DNA from: Paractinoplanes aksuensis
GTDB lineage: Bacteria; Actinomycetota; Actinomycetes; Mycobacteriales; Micromonosporaceae
Assembly (NCBI RefSeq): GCF_024137025.1
Contig: NZ_JAMYJR010000014.1
Location: 62,001-126,000 of the forward strand
Length of the DNA stretch: 64,000 bases
Reading direction: 5' to 3'
In this document: positions 52,342 through 61,587 of the stretch, one piece after another
Layout of the letters: each line of letters opens with the position of its first letter
Numbering within the stretch: position 1 is the first letter of the stretch
The notes under the pieces: generated by a model
The model's database searches: none
What the model saw: only the letters and a program-made list of their open reading frames with translations
Told to the model about the DNA's origin: nothing
Translations under genes and position numbers: made by a program

Positions 52342-52938
52342 CTACTCCTCAGAATCTTGCTGCGGCGAAGCCGTCTTGGACGGCTCAGTCGAAATGGTGC
52401 GCAAAGCGGCCCAGCGGGCGTCCACGACCTCGTGGCTGTGATCGGCCGGGAGGTCGTCGAAGTGCACCCCGCACTCGGGGCACAGACCGGGACAGTCCGG
52501 CCGGCACAGCGGGTTGGTCGGCAGCGTCAGCACCACCGCGTCCCGCAACGCCGGTTCCAGGTCGAGCAGGTCGCCCTGCATCCGGCCCACCTCGTCCTCG
52601 TCGGTCGTCTCCTCCGTGGTGCTGTCCGCGTAGGCGAACAACTCCGCGATCTTGACGTCGAAGGACTCGTTGATCTCGTTGAGGCAGCGACCGCACTCGC
52701 CGGTGATCTCACCGCGGGCACTGCCGCTGACATAGACCCCCTCGGAGACCGACGTGAGCGTCATGTCGAGCTCGACGTCCGACCCCTCGGGGACCGAGAT
52801 CAGCTCCAGACCGAGGTCCTTCGGTGCCGGGATCACCCTTTTCAGGGCACGCGTCGCACCAGGCTGCCGTGGAAGTTTCGTCGTGTCGACGACGAGCGGC
52901 TGCCTGGGGTCCAGGTGTGAGTGTGGTGACTTGGGCAT
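52342..52938 (-). CDS. DUF177 (YceD-like) protein
   Basis: 198 residues. YceD-family proteins act in 23S rRNA or 50S maturation in several bacteria and plants. Features: [50 protein letters not shown], an acidic stretch around 107-116, then [24 protein letters not shown]. The four late cysteines plus CGRC form probable zinc sites. It is five bases upstream of rpmF, the usual partner. ATG start at 52938. Confidence 0.92.
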   Translation of the reverse strand: MPKSPHSHLDPRQPLVVDTTKLPRQPGATRALKRVIPAPKDLGLELISVPEGSDVELDMTLTSVSEGVYVSGSARGEITGECGRCLNEINESFDVKIAELFAYADSTTEETTDEDEVGRMQGDLLDLEPALRDAVVLTLPTNPLCRPDCPGLCPECGVHFDDLPADHSHEVVDARWAALRTISTEPSKTASPQQDSEE

Positions 52939-53072
52939 CGTTATTCCTCAGCCATGGGTAGGCCGACAGGAAAGGTTACCTGAGCTGCCGCCGTACCGTC
53001 GAATCCGGGTCTGCCTTCCGACCGCCCCGCCCGCCACCCTTGATCAGACTGAAGGCTCGTCTTCCGGCTCTC

Positions 53073-53570
53073 TTAGAACGGCAGCGGGCGCTCCGCGTCT
53101 TCCCCCTGGAAGGTTCCGATCTCGCGCAAAGCGTGCATCTTGTCCCGGCCGCGCTCTATCGACGCCAGGGCCCGGGTCAGGAACTGCTCGAAGTTGGCCA
53201 GCGCGGTGTCGACGTAGTCGTCGACCTCTTCCCGCAGGCGCTGGGCCTCGGTGCGGGCCTCGGCCACGATCCGGGCCCCCTCGTGCTCGGACGAGACCGT
53301 GATCTCGTTGACCGAGACCAGGCGGGCGTGTTCGGTCTCACCCTCGCTGATGATCCGGTCGGCCTCGCGACGGCCGGCCTCGATGATCCGGTCACGCTCG
53401 TCGAGCACGGCGGCGGCCTTGCGCAGCTCGGACGGAAGCTCGGCGCGCAGGTCCTCGAGACGCTCGATCATCTCGTTCCGGTCGTACATGAAGTTGGTCC
53501 GCGACATGGGCACGGAGCGCGACTCCTGCACGAGCTCGATGATCTCGTCGATGCGGTCGAGCGGATCCAC
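53073..53570 (-). CDS. SepIVA/DivIVA-like coiled-coil septation protein
   Basis: 165 residues. It begins VDPLDRIDEIIELVQESRSVPMSRTNFMYDRNEM, followed by coiled coil (about 40-150: IERLEDLRAELPSELRKAAAVLDERDRIIEAGRREAD). The sequence and its place beside DUF177, rpmF and rnc match the mycobacterial SepIVA neighbourhood (as I recall). SepIVA regulates septum and envelope assembly. GTG 53570 is chosen because AGGAG lies eight bases upstream; the frame extends to 53615 without support. About 130 bases separate it from the DUF177 gene. Confidence 0.85.
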   Translation of the reverse strand: MDPLDRIDEIIELVQESRSVPMSRTNFMYDRNEMIERLEDLRAELPSELRKAAAVLDERDRIIEAGRREADRIISEGETEHARLVSVNEITVSSEHEGARIVAEARTEAQRLREEVDDYVDTALANFEQFLTRALASIERGRDKMHALREIGTFQGEDAERPLPF

Positions 53571-53703
53571 GGCGGTATCTCCTGTCCCTGTAGCCACGCA
53601 GCGTGGTCCGATCACGTTACTGCGTTACTGTCCCCCGTCGCGCCCAATCCACACTCGGCGCGTCTGCCCGCCTTCTGCGCTTTTGCCACATTTCGGCGGG
53701 GGC

Positions 53704-54179
<476 letters not shown>

Positions 54180-54183
<4 letters not shown>

Positions 54184-54743
54184 GATCGGCGACCGTACCA
54201 AAGCGTCGTCTCCCCGTACCGCCGACTGCGGTCCGCAGTGATGCCGTCCACCCAGGTCACCGCGCCCCCGCGGGTCGCCCGCTCGAGGATGATCACGGCG
54301 TCCGGGGCCAGCCAGCCGAAGTCGATCATAGATTGCTGCACGTCGATGAGGTCGCGGTCGGTCACGTCGTACGGCGGGTCGGCGAACACGACGTCGTAGG
54401 CGCCCCCGTCGGGTGGGCCGGCGACGACCTGGGCGACCTTGCCGGTGACCAGCCGCGCGGCCCCACCGACCCGCAACGTGACAATGTTGTCGCGGATCGT
54501 GCGCGCGGCGCGGGCGTCCGCCTCGACCAACAGAGCGTGGGCAGCCCCCCGCGACAACGCCTCGAGACCGACCGCCCCGGAACCGGCGTAAAGGTCGGCG
54601 AACCGGACGTCGGTCAGGTCGATCATGGAGTCGAGCGCGCTGAAGAACGCCTCGCGGACGCGGTCCGTCGTCGGGCGGGTCAGCGCACCGGCCGGAGCGG
54701 ACAGTCGGCGGCCGCCGTGCGCGCCCGCAATGATCCTGGTCAT
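54180..54743 (-). CDS. rsmD: 16S rRNA (guanine-N2) methyltransferase RsmD
   Basis: Methylates G966-type residue of 16S rRNA. 187 residues from ATG 54743. Starts MTRIIAGAHGGRRL; PTTDRVREAFFSALD; motif I FADLYAGSGAVGLEALSRGA; catalytic VFADPPYDV (motif IV, DPPY). The open frame runs to 54857 but homology starts at 54743. Coupled to coaD. It is followed, toward lower coordinates, by coaD in the same operon. Confidence 0.95.
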
Positions 54744-55087
54744 GAGCGCTCGCGCGGCTCTGCGGTGAACACGAGTCGAAGCTACTTCACCACTTACGCA
54801 CCGCAACGAAAGAGTGAACAAATCCGCAGCCGATGCACACGCAGAGCATCGGTCCATATGCGATCCGTCAATCCAAAATCACGGATGTGCAACAACAGTT
54901 TTAAGCGCCTCTGAGGGATTTCCCAGATTTCCATAAGTCGCTATGGTCAGGCGCTGTTGCTGACACTCCACCGATTGTCAGCCGTCGACGTGGGGAGGCG
55001 TCGTCGCAGGCCATCGCCCTTGTTGTCGGCGAAAGGCCCGCCCGCCTCCTTGCGCTGCACCCCTGATTCCCCCAGACAGGAGTAGGC
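54744..55087. other. A+T-richer intergenic region with divergent promoters
   Basis: 344 bases between rsmD (leftward) and the LPXTG gene (rightward). The stretch at about 54780-54960 is clearly lower in G+C than its surroundings and should contain both promoters. A small inverted repeat CCGATGC/GCATCGG (54830-54836 and 54846-54852) is present. No gene seen. Confidence 0.6.
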
Positions 55088-56227
55088 GTGAACCTACTGA
55101 AGTCCAAGCTGCGGCGGGCCACCGCCGTCGCCGCTGGAACGCTCATCGGCCTGGCCGGTGTGGCGTTCTTCGCCTCGCCCGCCAGCGCCCACTACAGCGG
55201 GGTCGAAGGCACCGCGAAGTGTGTCGACGGCAACTGGGTCGTCAACTGGGAAGTGTCCACCGACAACGGCAAAGAGCCTGGCGCCGAGAAGTACCGCTTC
55301 CTCAAGGTCGACGCGCAGCCGGCCGGGTCCAAGCTCGAGGGCATCGCCCACACGCCGGACGACTCGGCCGACCCGTTCCCGCACACGAGCAACGAGACGC
55401 TCAAGGGCGTCCAGATCGTCGACGGCAACGCCAAGGAAGCCTCGCTCGAGATCCAGGTCAAGTGGAGCGACGAGTACGTCCAGCTCCAGCACCAGTACGG
55501 CTACGTGAAGTTCGACGGCACCTGCTCGACGGCGCCGAAGCCGGAAGCCTCGCTCGCCTCGTCGTGCGAGGGCGTGACGGTCACCCTGACCAACGGCAAG
55601 GACGCCACGAAGGACGCCGAATTCCAGGTCGAGGGTTCGAAGGGCTTCAAGAAGGACGTCACCGTCAAGCCGGGCGAGGACGCGGCCACGGTCGAGATCC
55701 CGGCGGAGAACGCCAAGAAGGTCGTCGTCACCGAGAAGTCAGCCGACAAGCCGCTCCTCGAGGGCAAGTGGGAGAAGCCGGAAGACTGCACCCCGCCGCC
55801 GTCCGGTGGCGACGCCCAGGTCGGCTACGAGGTCTCCTGTGACTCGATCCTCTTCGGCATCGACAACAGCGAGGGCGACGAGACCATCACCCTGGCCCTC
55901 AAGCCGAACAAGGGCGAGGACGTGACCCTGGTCGCGAAGCCGGGCGAGACCAAGACGATCGAGATCAAGGGCCAGAAGGGCCTGATCGTCAAGGCTGACG
56001 TCAACGGCGAGGCCCAGACGCCGGTGAACTTCGACAAGGAGAAGCCGGGCGACTGCGAGACGCCGGCCACGCCGACGCCGACCGAGTCCGCCCCGGGTGA
56101 GGGTGGCGGCCTGCCCGTCACCGGCCCGGTCGCCGGCAGCATCGCGGGCGGCGCGGCTCTGCTGCTCGCCGTCGGTGGCGTGCTCTTCTTCCTGGCCCGT
56201 CGCCGCAAGGTGAACTTCACCGCCTGA
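55088..56227 (+). CDS. LPXTG cell-wall-anchored surface protein
   Basis: 379 residues. A signal peptide spans 1-34 (KSKLRRATAVAAG, cleavage at PASA-HY). An exported N-terminal domain follows (35-150). Two similar modules are 159-234 (SCEGVTVTLTNG ... EDC) and 250-323 (SCDSILFGIDNSEG ... GDC), each bounded by cysteines. A Pro/Thr spacer (TPATPTPTESAPGEG) leads to the sortase motif LPVTG (342-346), a hydrophobic helix and the tail RRRKVNFTA. It is therefore covalently attached to peptidoglycan by a sortase encoded elsewhere. Lys/Glu/Asp content is higher than in its neighbours. GTG start with CAGGAG upstream; a strong terminator follows. Confidence 0.9.
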   Translation: MNLLKSKLRRATAVAAGTLIGLAGVAFFASPASAHYSGVEGTAKCVDGNWVVNWEVSTDNGKEPGAEKYRFLKVDAQPAGSKLEGIAHTPDDSADPFPHTSNETLKGVQIVDGNAKEASLEIQVKWSDEYVQLQHQYGYVKFDGTCSTAPKPEASLASSCEGVTVTLTNGKDATKDAEFQVEGSKGFKKDVTVKPGEDAATVEIPAENAKKVVVTEKSADKPLLEGKWEKPEDCTPPPSGGDAQVGYEVSCDSILFGIDNSEGDETITLALKPNKGEDVTLVAKPGETKTIEIKGQKGLIVKADVNGEAQTPVNFDKEKPGDCETPATPTPTESAPGEGGGLPVTGPVAGSIAGGAALLLAVGGVLFFLARRRKVNFTA

Positions 56228-56241
56228 TAGCAGCTACTGAG

Positions 56242-56273
56242 AAAGGCGCGTCGACCTCGGTCGGCGCGCCTTT
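56242..56273 (+). terminator. Rho-independent terminator after the LPXTG gene
   Basis: Arms at about 56242-56255 and 56260-56273 (AAGGCGCG.../...CGCGCCTT, one G-U pair) around a CTCG loop, followed by TTTTCTTT. It begins 15 bases after the TGA at 56227. Confidence 0.9.
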
Positions 56274-56397
56274 TCTTTGTGCCCACCGCCTCATGTCCCG
56301 CAGCTCTTCTGTCCGCCGCTCACATGCCCGCGGCGTTTGCCGCGCCTCTGCGGCTCTCGTACCTCGCGGTGGCGGGTGGCGGTGGTTGCGGTGGGAC

Positions 56398-56471
56398 GGT
56401 TTGGGGGCGGGGATGCCCCACTCCGGGCGATCAGGCTTGGTCCCTGCGTGGGGCATCCCCGCCCCCAAACC
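56398..56471. repeat. Perfect 23-base-arm inverted repeat
   Basis: Arms at 56398-56420 and 56449-56471 are exact complements of the GGTTTGGGGGCGGGGATGCC type; the 28-base spacer is not symmetrical. The transcript would form a very stable hairpin. There is no T-run after it, so it is not an ordinary terminator. It could be a dispersed REP-like or non-autonomous mobile element (inference). Confidence 0.8.
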
Positions 56472-56739
56472 TTGCTTTCCCTACGCGAATGCCGGCTCCG
56501 GCCACCACCGCCGGAACACTTCGCTCCGCCCACGCGAGCGCAGCCCCGCCGGCCCCGCAGAGTTCGCGCCGCTCACGGCGCTGCCAGGCGTCGGCGCAGA
56601 CGTCGCGCTGACACCGCCAGTGCGGGCGTCCGCCGCCGACGCCCGCACAACTCGCTTCGGCCACGCGGGGTGAATGGGCTCGGTCAGTCCCTATGACGTG
56701 GGTCGTGGGAGGTGGTGGAGGGGCGGAGCCCTGCTTGCC

Positions 56740-57081
56740 TCAGAACTGTGGCGGGCCGAAAGTGCCGTCGGGGGCGGGGCGGTACTCCTTGACCTCGGTT
56801 ACTGCGTTCAGCGGCAGGGGTGCGTAAAGGTGAGGGAACAGGCTGCCGTCGGTGGCGGGTGGGTCGCCCTGTTCCCAGGTGATCGGGGTCGGGAGGCGGG
56901 ATTCGTCGATCACCAGTAGCAGCAGGTCGTTGCGGCCTCGGAACAGCGCTGTGGCTGGGATGTGGGCCTGCTGCTCGGTGGAGCAGTGGATGTAGCCCTG
57001 GGTGGCCAGGGTGTCGCCCTCGTAGACGCCGGCTGGCTGTGCGGCCTCCCACGTCGCCTGCGGCACGATGTGCAGGATCAT
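56740..57081 (-). CDS. DUF952 family protein
   Basis: 113 residues of the DUF952 family, distantly related to glutathione-S-transferase-like folds, function unknown. Seen: MILHIVPQATWEAAQPAGVYEGD, the hallmark GYIHCSTEQQA (about 29-39), LLLLVIDESRL and FPHLYAPLPLNAV. ATG start at 57081. It follows recG on the same strand by 67 bases. Confidence 0.88.
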   Translation of the reverse strand: MILHIVPQATWEAAQPAGVYEGDTLATQGYIHCSTEQQAHIPATALFRGRNDLLLLVIDESRLPTPITWEQGDPPATDGSLFPHLYAPLPLNAVTEVKEYRPAPDGTFGPPQF

Positions 57082-57148
57082 TGCTGCCCTCTCTGACCGG
57101 GTGGTGTTCCACCGACCGGTGTCGTCATCAGCTGCGCGGCGGTCGGCG

Positions 57149-59341
57149 TCAGCCCTTTTCGAGGTATTCGGCTCTGTCTTCGTCGACCAGGGCGGCTACT
57201 GAGGCGGCCAGGGCGGGGTATTTCGTGAGGTCGGGGTCATCGCCGACCAGGTCTGAGGCTTCGGCGCGGGCTTCGGTGATCAGTTTGGCGTCGCTGATCA
57301 GGGAGAGCAGGCGTAGGTGGGAGTGTTTGCCGGATTGGGAGGCGCCCAGGACGTCGCCCTCGCGGCGTTGTTCGAGGTCGATCTCGCTCAGTTTGAAGCC
57401 GTCTGTGGTGGAGGCTACGGCGGCCAGGCGTTCGCGGGCTGCGGTGCCTTCTACGGACTCGGTGACCAGCAGGCAGATGCCGGGGGCTGAGCCTCGGCCC
57501 ACGCGGCCGCGTAGCTGGTGCAGTTGGGAGACGCCGAAGCGGTCGGCGTCCATGATGACCATGACTGTGGAGTTGGGGACGTCTACGCCGACCTCGATGA
57601 CTGTGGTGGCTACCAGGACGTCCAGGTCGCCGGCGGCGAACTTGCGCATCACCGCGTCCTTCTCGTCGGCCGGGAGCTTGCCGTGCAGGATGCCGATACG
57701 CAGGCCGTGGAGCGGGCCCTCCTCGAGGATGGGCGCGACCTCCAGGACCGCCAGGGGTGGACGGCGGGCCGATTCGTTGTCGCCGGGTGGCTCCTCCTCG
57801 TCGCCCTCGGCGGTGCCGATGCGCGGGCAGACCACGTACGCCTGATGGCCGGCCTGGACCTCCTCGCGGATGCGACGCCAGGCGCGGTCGAGGAAGGCCG
57901 GCTTCTCGGGTGGCACGACATGTGACGCGATCGGTGAGCGGCCGCGCGGGAGCTGCGACAGCACGGAGGTCTCGAGGTCGCCGTAGACGGTCATGGCGAC
58001 CGTACGGGGAATGGGGGTGGCTGTCATGACCAGGACGTGTGGCGGGCGGGCGGCCTTGGCGCGGAGGGCGTCGCGCTGTTCCACGCCGAAGCGGTGTTGC
58101 TCGTCGACGACGACCAGGCCCAGGTCGTGGAAGTCGACGCCCTCGTAGAGGAGGGCGTGGGTGCCGATGACGATGCCGGCCGTGCCGTCGGCGACCTTGG
58201 CCAGTGCGGCTCGGCGGGCGGCGGCGCCCAGGGAGCCGGTGATCAGAGTGAGCTGGGTGCCGGCCAGGTCGCCGTCGATCTCGCCGGCTCGGCCCAGGGC
58301 GCCGAGCTGGGCGCTGATGCCGCGGAAGTGCTGGGTGGCGAGCACCTCGGTCGGCGCGAGCAGGGCGGCCTGTCCCCCGGAGTCGACCACCTGGAGCATC
58401 GCGCGCACCGAGACGAGGGTCTTGCCCGAGCCGACCTCGCCCTGCAGCAAACGGTGCATGGGGTGGGGGCGGGCCAGGTCGGCCGCGATCTCCTCGCCCA
58501 CGGTGGCCTGGCCCTCGGTCAGCTCGTACGGAAGGCTCGCGTCGAATTTGGCCAGGATGCCGCCGTCGACGCGGGGGCGGGCGCGGCCGGGGGCGGCGGC
58601 GGCTCGGGCCCGGCGCTGGACCAGGGTGAGCTGGACGGCGAAGGCCTCGTCCCACTTGAGGCGGTACTTGGCGGCGTACAGGGCCTCTTTGGAACTTGGG
58701 CGGTGGATCTCGCGCAAGGCGTTGCCGATGCCGCCCAGGTTGCGTTTCGCTCGGACCGAGGCCGGCAGCGGGTCGGTCGGCGGCTCGAAGGTCTCGAGCA
58801 GGGTGCGTACGCAACGGGCGATGACCCAGGTCGGCACGGCCTGAGCCGCCGGGTAGACCGGGATCAGCGCGCCGGCGAACTCCTCGATCTCTTCGGCCGC
58901 CTCGTCCTGCGTGGCGTCGACGGCCAGCAGCTGGTAGGCCGGGCTGACCAGCTGGCGCTTGCCGCGGAAATCGGAGACCTTGCCCGCGAACAGGCCCCAG
59001 CGGCCGCGCCTGAGTTCGCGCTCACGCCACGCCTGGCCGAAGAACGTGCAGGTCAGCGTGGCCCCGGAGTCGTCACCGATGGTGAGCTCGAGGATGTTGC
59101 CCTTGCGCTGGCGCATCGGCTTGACCTGGACCGACTGGATCTGGGCCAGGACGGTGGCCTGCTCGCCGATCTGCAGGCCGTGGATGGCCGTCTCTTCGCC
59201 GCGTTCGTCGTAGCGGCGCGGGAAGTGGTAGATCAGGTCGCCCGCGGTGTGCAGGTCGAGGTGGGTGGCCAGCGCCTTGGCGTCGTTCTTCTTGAGCACC
59301 TGGTCGAGCGGGGCCTCGGTGGTGGTTCTGGTGTCGCTCAT
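57149..59341 (-). CDS. recG: ATP-dependent DNA helicase RecG
   Basis: Branch-migrates stalled forks and Holliday junctions. 730 residues. N-terminal wedge/OB domain (about 1-230, HFPRRYDERGEETAI); helicase domain 1 with MHRLLQGEVGSGKTLVSVRAM (Walker A), LVVVDEQHRFGVEQRDAL (DEQH) and MTATPIPRT; domain 2 with LHGKLPADEKDAVMRKFAAGDLDVLVATTVIEVGVDVPN and QLHQLRGRVGRG. The C-terminal TRG region is present. ATG start overlaps the upstream FakA-like gene by four bases. Confidence 0.97.
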   Translation of the reverse strand: MSDTRTTTEAPLDQVLKKNDAKALATHLDLHTAGDLIYHFPRRYDERGEETAIHGLQIGEQATVLAQIQSVQVKPMRQRKGNILELTIGDDSGATLTCTFFGQAWRERELRRGRWGLFAGKVSDFRGKRQLVSPAYQLLAVDATQDEAAEEIEEFAGALIPVYPAAQAVPTWVIARCVRTLLETFEPPTDPLPASVRAKRNLGGIGNALREIHRPSSKEALYAAKYRLKWDEAFAVQLTLVQRRARAAAAPGRARPRVDGGILAKFDASLPYELTEGQATVGEEIAADLARPHPMHRLLQGEVGSGKTLVSVRAMLQVVDSGGQAALLAPTEVLATQHFRGISAQLGALGRAGEIDGDLAGTQLTLITGSLGAAARRAALAKVADGTAGIVIGTHALLYEGVDFHDLGLVVVDEQHRFGVEQRDALRAKAARPPHVLVMTATPIPRTVAMTVYGDLETSVLSQLPRGRSPIASHVVPPEKPAFLDRAWRRIREEVQAGHQAYVVCPRIGTAEGDEEEPPGDNESARRPPLAVLEVAPILEEGPLHGLRIGILHGKLPADEKDAVMRKFAAGDLDVLVATTVIEVGVDVPNSTVMVIMDADRFGVSQLHQLRGRVGRGSAPGICLLVTESVEGTAARERLAAVASTTDGFKLSEIDLEQRREGDVLGASQSGKHSHLRLLSLISDAKLITEARAEASDLVGDDPDLTKYPALAASVAALVDEDRAEYLEKG

Positions 59342-61158
59342 TCCACTCCAACCAGCAGGTGGTAGCGGGGTTGCCCGCCCGTGTAGCAGTGCAGCTCGGC
59401 GAAGGGCCAGGCCCGGCCGGCGTGCTCGCGCAGGACGCCCTCGAGCGTGGCCGGGGCGTCGGCCCCGAGCACGAGGGTGACCAGTTCGCCGCCGCCGCCC
59501 AGCATGCGGTCGAGCAGGCGGGCGCTGACCTCGGCCAGATCGTCGCCGATGACGTGCACCTCGCCGTCGACCAGGCCCAGCAGGTCACCCGCCCGGCACG
59601 GGCCGGCGACGGTGAGGGAGTCGCGCTGGGCGGTGCAGACCTCGCCGTAGCGGCAGGCGCCGGCCGCCTCGGCCATGGCGATCACGTCATCGGCGAACGG
59701 CCGGCCGGGGTCGCGGACGGCCAGCGCGGCCAGGGCCTGCACCGGGGAACGGGTGGGGACGACGCTGACCCGCAGGCCGCCCGCCTCGGCCTCACGGGCG
59801 GCGGAGAGGGCGACGGCCTGGGTGTTGGCGTCGTTGGGCAGCAGCACGACACGGCGGGCCCGACAGGCCTGGATGGCGGCCAGCATCTCGCGGGTCGACG
59901 GGTTGCGGCCGACCACGGTGGCCCCCTCGGCCTCGAACAGGGCGGTCAGGCCGTCGCCGGCGGCGACTACGACGGCGGCGCGCTCGGCGTGGTCGTGCTG
60001 ATACTCGTCGAGGGGGGTGACGGCGATGTCGTACGGGCGGCCGGCGCGCACACCGGCCTCGATCGCGGGGCCGATGGCGGCGGCCGGCACGTGGACGTGG
60101 ACGTTCCAGGTGGCGACGCCCGGGTCACCGGTGCCGACGACGACGAGTGAGTCGCCCAGGGCGTCCAGCTGCTCTTTCAGCCGGTCGACGGCGCCTGCGG
60201 CCGCATCCAGCAGGTATTGCACCTCGTAGCCCCACGAGCCTTCGCCGCCCGCCGACCGATCACGGTGGCCGTCGGCTGCGGCAGGCGGCGACCCATTTGC
60301 CATGGCGGGCGTTGACCCGTCGGCCGTGGCTCGCATCGACCCGTGGGCTATGGCTCGCATCGACCCGTCGGCCGTGGCTCGCGTTGAGCTGTCGGCCGTG
60401 GCTCGCGTTGAGCTGTCGGGCTCGGCTGAGGCGGGGCCGACGGCGGGCTCGAGAGCCGGTGACGGACCGAAGGCTAGATCCAGGTTGGCCGCCGCGGACC
60501 GGGTGGTTGGTGGGGACAGTGCGTCGACCAGAGCCTCGAGCAGGACGACCAGGCCGCGGCCACCGGCGTCGACGACGCCCGCGCGGGCCAGGGCGGGGAG
60601 CTGTTGTGGCGTGCGGGCCAGCGCCTCAGCCGCGGCGCGGGCGGCGGCGCGGGCCACAGCGATGAGATCGTCGGACTTGAGGCGGGAGGCGGCGTCGGCG
60701 GCGGCCGCGGCGACCGTGAGAACGGTGCCCTCGACCGGGCGGGCGACCGCGGCGTAGGCGGCCTCGGAGGCGGACCGCAGCGCCCGGGCCAGCTCGGCGC
60801 CCCGGACGGCGGCCGTGGCGGCGACGCTGTCGGCCATGCCGCGCAGTATCTGCGAGACGATCACGCCGGAGTTGCCCCGCGCGCCCAGCAGCGCTCCCCG
60901 GGCCATGCGGCGCAGAGCGTTGCCCGGGGCCGACGCCTCGGGCGCACCCGAAGCCGGCGCCGGGCCCGCCGGCTCGGTGGTGGAAGCATCAAGCGCCTCT
61001 TGGGCCGACGTGAGGGTGAGCACCAGGTTGGTGCCGGTGTCCCCGTCGGGCACGGGATAGACGTTCAGCTCGTCGATTTCGCGCTGGTGAGCTCGCAGCG
61101 CGGTCAGACCGCCGCCGCACCAGCGGCGGACGGCTGCGGCGTCCAGCGTCTCGAGCAC
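59338..61158 (-). CDS. DhaL/FakA-like kinase-domain protein with internal repeat
   Basis: 606 residues. The N-terminal DhaL (Dak2) domain (about 1-220) has LNVYPVPDGDTGTNLVLTL (31-49) with metal-binding Asp residues and GARGNSGVIVSQILRG (92-107). A low-complexity insert of six eight-residue repeats (248-295, DSSTRATA type) follows. The C-terminal half (about 310-606) is the DegV-like partner region seen in FakA (WGYEVQYLLDA, VVGTGDPGVATWNVHVH, LLPNDANTQAVA). FakA homologues phosphorylate fatty acids; in actinobacteria the protein is often simply called a DAK phosphatase domain protein. It is coupled to recG and divergent from rpmB. Confidence 0.9.
   Translation of the reverse strand: MLETLDAAAVRRWCGGGLTALRAHQREIDELNVYPVPDGDTGTNLVLTLTSAQEALDASTTEPAGPAPASGAPEASAPGNALRRMARGALLGARGNSGVIVSQILRGMADSVAATAAVRGAELARALRSASEAAYAAVARPVEGTVLTVAAAAADAASRLKSDDLIAVARAAARAAAEALARTPQQLPALARAGVVDAGGRGLVVLLEALVDALSPPTTRSAAANLDLAFGPSPALEPAVGPASAEPDSSTRATADSSTRATADGSMRAIAHGSMRATADGSTPAMANGSPPAAADGHRDRSAGGEGSWGYEVQYLLDAAAGAVDRLKEQLDALGDSLVVVGTGDPGVATWNVHVHVPAAAIGPAIEAGVRAGRPYDIAVTPLDEYQHDHAERAAVVVAAGDGLTALFEAEGATVVGRNPSTREMLAAIQACRARRVVLLPNDANTQAVALSAAREAEAGGLRVSVVPTRSPVQALAALAVRDPGRPFADDVIAMAEAAGACRYGEVCTAQRDSLTVAGPCRAGDLLGLVDGEVHVIGDDLAEVSARLLDRMLGGGGELVTLVLGADAPATLEGVLREHAGRAWPFAELHCYTGGQPRYHLLVGVE
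60274..60417. repeat. 24-base minisatellite inside the FakA-like gene
   Basis: Six in-frame copies of a 24-base unit encode eight-residue repeats (DSSTRATA, DSSTRATA, DGSMRAIA, HGSMRATA, DGSTPAMA, NGSPPAAA). The first copies are near identical at DNA level (TGGCTCGCGTTGAGCTGTC-like), with decay toward the far end. It lies in a linker between domains, so copy-number change would not break either fold. Confidence 0.85.
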
Positions 61159-61318
61159 GCGAAAATCGTACTAACCACCACTGACAACTTCTCGCCGCGA
61201 GCGGTGAGCGGGGGCGATTGGCTGTTCGGGGTGGGCATCGGGTAACCTTGCCGGGTTGCCTACGCGGGCCATGCTTCGCTGGGCGTCTTCAAGTTTCGTT
61301 TCGACCCAGGAGTATCCC

Positions 61319-61510
61319 GTGGCTAGCGTGTGCGACGTCTGTGGCAAGGGACCGGGCTTCGGCCACAACGTGTCCCACTCGCACCGGCGGACCAACCGCC
61401 GCTGGAACCCGAACATCCAGTCGGTGCGTACCCCCGCTGGTGGCGGCACGACCAAGAAGGTCAAGGCCTGCACCTCGTGCATCAAGGCCGGCAAGGTCGT
61501 CCGCGCCTAA
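61319..61510 (+). CDS. rpmB: 50S ribosomal protein L28
   Basis: 63 residues: (M)[20 protein letters not shown] at the N-terminus, [15 protein letters not shown], and [17 protein letters not shown] at the end. The two CxxC pairs mark the zinc-binding form. GTG 61319 has AGGAG seven bases upstream. It is divergent from the FakA-like gene, with 160 bases of promoter space. Confidence 0.96.
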   Translation: MASVCDVCGKGPGFGHNVSHSHRRTNRRWNPNIQSVRTPAGGGTTKKVKACTSCIKAGKVVRA

Positions 61511-61523
61511 ATTCAGTCTTGGT

Positions 61524-61559
61524 AACTAACCCCTCGGCCCGCGGGCCGAGGGGTTAGTT
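61524..61559. terminator. Perfect palindromic terminator between rpmB and the GNAT gene
   Basis: A 36-base perfect palindrome (arms 61524-61540 and 61543-61559 about a GC centre, AACTAACCCCTCGG-type) lies 14 bases after the rpmB stop and 29 bases before the stop of the convergent acetyltransferase gene. Its symmetry suits bidirectional termination; a short T-run (TTCTGTTT) follows on the rpmB side. Confidence 0.85.
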
Positions 61560-61587
61560 CTGTTTCCGGCCAGAGGAGCCTCTGCTT

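Larger units (their letters stand above)
56228..56739. other. Gene-free region with a long inverted repeat
   Basis: 512 bases between the LPXTG gene and the DUF952 gene. Many short open frames occur in all phases, which is usual for very G+C-rich DNA, and none has a ribosome site or recognisable product. It contains the terminator of the upstream gene and the perfect 23-base-arm inverted repeat at 56398-56471. Confidence 0.65.

Noticed and set aside
56277..56696. Several overlapping short open frames after the LPXTG gene
   Set aside because: All frames are open only because of base composition; they are Arg/Pro-rich and span the inverted repeat.
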